In this document: positions 60,587 through 64,000 of the stretch, in pieces
Layout: the number at the start of each line of letters is the position of its first letter
How positions within the stretch are numbered: position 1 is the stretch's first letter
Source: Thermoflexaceae bacterium
GTDB taxonomy: Bacteria; Chloroflexota; Dehalococcoidia; Tepidiformales; Tepidiformaceae
DNA length: 64,000 nucleotides
NCBI GenBank assembly: GCA_015075555.1
Contig: JABTUD010000001.1
Location: forward strand, 1,302,001 to 1,366,000
Direction of reading: 5' to 3'
Notes under the pieces: model-generated
Database searches by the model: none
What the model was told of the DNA's origin: nothing
Seen by the model: the letters and a program-made list of their open reading frames with translations, nothing else
Position numbers and translations under genes: made by a program

Positions 60587-61123
60587 ATGGCAGGCTCGAA
60601 CGGCGAGGGGCCACCGCTGGTTGCGGTTGTCACGAGCACGGCGATGGGAGCGGCCGGGGTCGCCCTTTCGCCGGCCGGGATCCGCCACGCAACGCTCTTT
60701 CACCGCACAGTTGAGGCCGCCCTCGCGGAGCTCAGCGCCTGCGGCGCCCGGCCAGGAGATGACTCGCGGGCGCCGGAAATCGAGAAGCTGCTACAGGACT
60801 ACGCGGCCGGCGAGCCCGTGAGCCTGGATGAGTACCCGGTCGACCTCCCCCCTTGTACCGGTTTCCAGCGCGGGGTCTGGCTGGCCCTGCGCGAGATCCC
60901 GCGCGGCGAAACGCGCAGTTACGGCTGGATGGCGCGGCGGCTGGGCCACCCTGGCTCCGCGCGCGCGGTGGGGGCGGCCGCTGGCGCGAACCCCATCCCC
61001 CTCTGGCTCCCCTGCCACCGGCTGGTGGCGGCAGATGGCTCGCTGCACGGGTTTGGTGGGGGGCTCGCCATGAAGCAGGCCCTGCTGGAGCTGGAAGGCG
61101 CCCGGCCGCGCCACCTTGTCTGA
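60587..61123 (+). CDS. ogt: Methylated-DNA--protein-cysteine methyltransferase, 178 aa
   Basis: The C-terminal domain has the active-site PCHRLV with preceding YGWMARRLGHPGSARAVGAAAGANPIP and the following GSLHGFGGG. It removes O6-alkyl groups from guanine onto its own Cys. The N-terminal part is the usual RNase H-like domain (TSTAMGAAGVALSPAGI). The ATG lies two bases after the tgpA stop, so it is likely the last gene of the operon. Confidence 0.92.
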   Translation: MAGSNGEGPPLVAVVTSTAMGAAGVALSPAGIRHATLFHRTVEAALAELSACGARPGDDSRAPEIEKLLQDYAAGEPVSLDEYPVDLPPCTGFQRGVWLALREIPRGETRSYGWMARRLGHPGSARAVGAAAGANPIPLWLPCHRLVAADGSLHGFGGGLAMKQALLELEGARPRHLV

Positions 61124-61129
61124 CCGGTT

Positions 61130-62224
61130 CTACGGCAAAGCAGCCTCACAGGCGCCATCGGCGAGCACCCAGTAGGCCGAATCGGGCTGGCCCGACGATG
61201 ATGCCCGGAGCAAGGGGGAAGCTCCCCGCACCCAGGTCGCCCAGCCTTCCTGGCCCCAGCCGTATACCGCCGCCGCGCAGGGCAGGTCTTCGATGAACGA
61301 CGCGATTGGACCGCCGGGCAGGGTCACAAGGTTCCATCCCGGGCGCAGCGTTACAGCGAATTCGTACGGCGGCGCTGGTTCTTCGGGGAGCACGGGGGGT
61401 GTGGGAGCAGGCAGAGGCCCCCGCGGATAGCGTGCCGCGATCCCGGCGATATCGTCATCGCGGAGGGTGCGTTTCTGGCCACGGTAGCGGTAGTACATCA
61501 CCGCCTCTTCCTCGGCGCGGGTGCAGCGAAGGATGCCGGGGCAGCTGTGCTCAAGGCCGGCGACGTGGCCCAGCTCGTGGAGCACCACCGAATGCGCATC
61601 GGCGGCGCCGCTCGCTCCATCGCCCAGGCCGGCCTGGGGATTGCTGTTGAGGGCGATGTCGGCCTCGTGCGTGAGCTCATCCCGGGCGGTCACCCCGAGC
61701 ACGCAGCCCAGGGCGCAATCCATCCTGACCCAGGCGATGGTGTTCTCACCATCGGGAAGGGCAGTCATGTGCAGCGATGGCTTCCAGTCGGTGAAGCCCG
61801 CGTATTCGAAGGCGAATGCCGAGCCCGGTGCACTGCTCCACTGCTGCATGGAGCCGGCGATCGCATCGGGCCCCACGCCTGTCACGGCATCCTCCGGGTT
61901 GTAGAAGACCCTGACCGGGATTTCGGCTGCTGCCCACGGCCAGCCCCACGGAGCGTGCTGGGCCATTGCCGCCCCTTCGCCACCCGTGATTACCCGCCCC
62001 CCGGGCACGATGGAACGGAGCGCCAGGGCGGCGGCGGCCCGTGCTTCTCCTTCATCCGCTGCTCGCACGGAGAAGTGCAGGCGAATCACCCTGCCCTCCG
62101 GTGTAAGGACTTGAGTCTCAAGTGCGGCAAGGCCGGGCGAAGCGTGCCCCCGTCCGGGAGCGGTGCCTGCCCCCGCCAGGAGGGCCATCGCGAACAACAG
62201 GAGCGCAATTATGGCTCGGCGCAT
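61130..62224 (-). CDS. Secreted matrixin-like metalloprotease with GWNL-type C-terminal domain, 364 aa
   Basis: Signal peptide (MRRAIIALLLFAMALLAGAG) from the ATG at 62224; an ATG at 62251 would add nine residues. The zinc motif is SVVLHELGHVAGLEHSC (HExxHxxGxxH), followed by MYYRYRGQKRTLRDDDIAGIAARYP with the Met-turn, as in matrixins. The last 75 residues (LRPGWNLVTLPGGP ... GWATWVRGASPLL ... YWVLADG) form a beta domain shared with the next protease. The N-terminal region may be a propeptide. Confidence 0.82.
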   Translation of the reverse strand: MRRAIIALLLFAMALLAGAGTAPGRGHASPGLAALETQVLTPEGRVIRLHFSVRAADEGEARAAAALALRSIVPGGRVITGGEGAAMAQHAPWGWPWAAAEIPVRVFYNPEDAVTGVGPDAIAGSMQQWSSAPGSAFAFEYAGFTDWKPSLHMTALPDGENTIAWVRMDCALGCVLGVTARDELTHEADIALNSNPQAGLGDGASGAADAHSVVLHELGHVAGLEHSCPGILRCTRAEEEAVMYYRYRGQKRTLRDDDIAGIAARYPRGPLPAPTPPVLPEEPAPPYEFAVTLRPGWNLVTLPGGPIASFIEDLPCAAAVYGWGQEGWATWVRGASPLLRASSSGQPDSAYWVLADGACEAALP

Positions 62225-62288
62225 CGGCGGATAGCTCAAACGATACCGCATGTTGTGTCCGTGGCAACGACGCCGGTGGGCGCCTGCA

Positions 62289-62321
62289 CGATGAAAGCCG
62301 CCTTTCGGGCGGCTTTCATCG
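62289..62321. terminator. 14-bp perfect hairpin between the two protease genes
   Basis: CGATGAAAGCCGCC (62289-62302) pairs perfectly with 62308-62321 around TTTCG. The AAAGCCGCC...GGCGGCTTT core has A and T runs on each side, the layout of a bidirectional intrinsic terminator. Confidence 0.75.
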
Positions 62322-62368
62322 ACTGGAGAGGCGACTCAATCATGGGCGCACGCTCGTTCAGCCCCGCT

Positions 62369-63778
62369 TCAGGGCGAATACGGGAGCTGCGCAGCCGTGC
62401 TTGCTATGAACCAGTAGGCCTGCCCCTGCCTTAGCATGGTGAGGTCGTTCACGAACGCGGGCAGGGCCGGGATGTACCGGGACCAGGTCCTGGTGACCGG
62501 GTTGTAGCTGTACACGGCCTGGATCCCGGGCTGGCCGGCAAGCGCGACCTGGGGCGGCGCATCGGACCCGGGCCAGGCCATCAGGTTGGCGCCCGGCAGC
62601 AGGGGAAGAACGGGCCGGGGGGTTGCCACAGGGGTGGGCGTGCTGGTGGGAGAATGGGTGGCCGTTGCCGTCGGCGGAAGCGGCGGAGTAGGGGTGGACG
62701 TTGGCGGCCACGCTGGAGGCGAACCTCCGGGTGGCGTTGTCCCGCCGGGGACGGTACTGGTAGCCGTTGGCGTGGGCGTCTTTGTCGGGGTCCAGGTGGC
62801 GGTTGGCGAGGGGCTGGGCGTCCCGCTGGGAGTGGCACTGGGGGTGCCGCTCGGGGATGCGCTGGGGGTGGCAGTCGCGGTATTCGTGGGCGTGCTGGTT
62901 GGCGTGGGGCCGCCCCCGCCCGAGGCGCCGTAGATGGCCATGATGCCGGCCACGTCGTCGCCCGTGGGCGTCCGCTTGAGGCTGCCCTGGGAATAGCTGG
63001 CGTACATGACGGCAGACCCGTTCGCCGAATGGCCGAGTCCGAGGGCGTGGCCGAATTCGTGCGTTGCCACGCTCGCCAGGTCGACCTGGGTGGGGGAGCC
63101 CGTCGTCCAGTTCCAGTCCGGGTCGAACTCCATATCGAACTCGATGGCGGGCTTCGGATTGCCGCCCTGGCTGAACCAGGTGCAGGTCACGGCGAGCACG
63201 GAACCACCCTGTGATGCCCAGCCGACGGTGTTCGCACCATCGAGCCCTCCCCCGCCACACGCCCCCGTGCCACTTCCCGACGGGCCGCCACCACTGAAAG
63301 AGAAGTTAGCTCCCGTGCTTCCCCAGGCGCTCGCTCCCAAGGCCAGGGCTTGCTGTTCGCCACTGAGCCCGCCGGGCTTTCCCGCAGAGTTGTACCCCCA
63401 GCTGGCCGTGCGTTCGGCCCACCAGTACCCGTTGAGCACGTACTGGGCCGAGGCCTCACCCTCTTCAACCTCGATTGCGCCAGGAAACCTCGCCAGCATC
63501 TGAGCGCGGGCTGCCGCCACTGCGGCCTCGGGGCCCCCGGGGCCATCGACCCGGATCAGCATCTGGAACTGAACGTAGTACCACTCGCCATCATGCTGGA
63601 TGGCGGCCACAAGGTGCTCATCGACGAATTCGGCCCCGGCCTCTGCGCGGGCCGGGCGAGCTCCGCCAGTGACGGCGACGACCGCAGCTCCCCAGGCAAG
63701 GATCGCCAGCGCCGCGAGCGCGAGCGCCACCCTGGGCAGATTGCGACCCTTCGTCGAACTGGTTGCAGGCACGGCCAC
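62369..63778 (-). CDS. Secreted matrixin-like metalloprotease with Thr/Pro linker and GWNL-type domain, 469 aa
   Basis: The GTG at 63778 has GGAGGG upstream and gives a signal peptide (VALALAALAILAWGAAVVAV). The catalytic domain has LASVATHEFGHALGLGHSANGSAVMY (HExxHxxGxxH and Met-turn) and ends DDVAGIMAIYG. Then about 110 residues of Thr/Pro/Ser-rich linker, with short repeats of the TxTxTPSxTP type, lead to the C-terminal PGANLMAWPGSD...YSYNPVTRTWSRYIPAL...GQAYWF domain. The latter matches the end of the neighbouring protease, so it is probably a shared surface-binding module. Confidence 0.85.
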   Translation of the reverse strand: MAVPATSSTKGRNLPRVALALAALAILAWGAAVVAVTGGARPARAEAGAEFVDEHLVAAIQHDGEWYYVQFQMLIRVDGPGGPEAAVAAARAQMLARFPGAIEVEEGEASAQYVLNGYWWAERTASWGYNSAGKPGGLSGEQQALALGASAWGSTGANFSFSGGGPSGSGTGACGGGGLDGANTVGWASQGGSVLAVTCTWFSQGGNPKPAIEFDMEFDPDWNWTTGSPTQVDLASVATHEFGHALGLGHSANGSAVMYASYSQGSLKRTPTGDDVAGIMAIYGASGGGGPTPTSTPTNTATATPSASPSGTPSATPSGTPSPSPTATWTPTKTPTPTATSTVPGGTTPPGGSPPAWPPTSTPTPPLPPTATATHSPTSTPTPVATPRPVLPLLPGANLMAWPGSDAPPQVALAGQPGIQAVYSYNPVTRTWSRYIPALPAFVNDLTMLRQGQAYWFIASTAAQLPYSP

Positions 63779-63948
63779 GGCACCCTCCGGCCGCTCGCGC
63801 CAACCCGGCAACTCGCGGCACACCCTTGTGTTATGAGGGTCGGCGCAATCACCCCCTTCCAGTAGCCGCATTCCGGACGGATGGGCCCGTGATGCGGTTA
63901 AATACCGGTGGAAATCCCCGCTGCACTTCCATGGGAAAGGAGCGAAGC

Positions 63949-64000
63949 ATGCGAGCCGGTACAGTGCGCGAGAGAAAGGATGGCGAGTTCCGCGCCGGGA
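63949..64000 (+). CDS. N-terminal fragment of an unknown protein
   Basis: ATG at 63949 with AAAGGAG six bases upstream begins MRAGTVRERKDGEFRAG and runs off the window. The strong ribosome site supports a real gene; the product cannot be judged. Confidence 0.5.
   Translation, partial: MRAGTVRERKDGEFRAG

Overview
The window reads as one chromosomal contig from a high-GC, Gram-variable bacterium, most likely a member of the Chloroflexota (Dehalococcoidia or a relative). This is an inference from gene content and style. It has many lipoproteins with Pro/Thr-rich linkers, AMIN-like lipoproteins, a GerW/YtfJ homologue, and a LytR-CpsA-Psr protein. It also has a MoxR-DUF58-transglutaminase operon, ResB/TlpA, and secreted matrixins ending in a GWNL-type beta domain. 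I found no rRNA, tRNA, CRISPR, phage or insertion sequence. Coding density is high. The only gap over 300 bases without a gene is the phosphate regulatory region (10708-11057).

Layout. 1-6.1 kb: edge fragment of a ligase-like gene with a small disordered protein upstream, a DUF362 protein, a beta-propeller lipoprotein, an enoyl-CoA hydratase and a two-domain methyltransferase. 6.2-13.3 kb: a complete phosphate module, pstS-pstC-pstA-pstB-phoU on the minus strand, divergent from a PhoB-like regulator and PhoR-like kinase on the plus strand. 13.3-18.2 kb: a G-rich inverted repeat, holB overlapping ricT (PSP1), and a multi-PAS histidine kinase. 18.3-23.1 kb: aldo/keto reductase, SDR, a small zinc ribbon coupled to an APH-type kinase, a thermonuclease lipoprotein and a SHOCT membrane protein. 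23.1-29.4 kb (minus): tlpA-resB, then folE-acetyltransferase-GT4-LmbE deacetylase. 29.5-38.1 kb: lipoproteins, zinc-ribbon protein, LOG protein, tandem Usp, enoyl-CoA hydratase, DinB, a nucleotidyltransferase pair that looks frameshifted, two tandem AMIN-like lipoproteins and a beta-lactamase-fold hydrolase.

38.2-45.7 kb: a large secreted prealbumin-repeat protein preceded by a coupled 19-codon leader ORF, moaA, a MerR regulator with its palindromic operator, a stand-alone Lrp-type effector domain, gerW, and a cluster of orphan secreted proteins, one broken by a frameshift in its signal peptide. 45.7-54.4 kb: PAP2-type enzyme, pepA, GNAT, S9 peptidase, Uma2 nuclease, enoyl-CoA hydratase with thioesterase, and a zincin lacking a canonical start codon. 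54.5-64 kb: LCP protein, moxR-DUF58-tgpA-ogt, and two secreted metalloproteases separated by a strong hairpin.

The most general signal is promoter architecture. About a dozen genes with no Shine-Dalgarno have a TANNNT hexamer exactly six bases before the start codon, which is what leaderless transcripts look like. Operon-internal genes instead have clear GGAGG-type sites or overlap their neighbour. No single dramatic new defence or biosynthetic system is evident. The best leads are the small-protein/ligase pair at the left edge, the leader ORF of the prealbumin-repeat protein, the GT4-deacetylase-acetyltransferase cluster, and the broken or non-canonical secreted and zincin genes.
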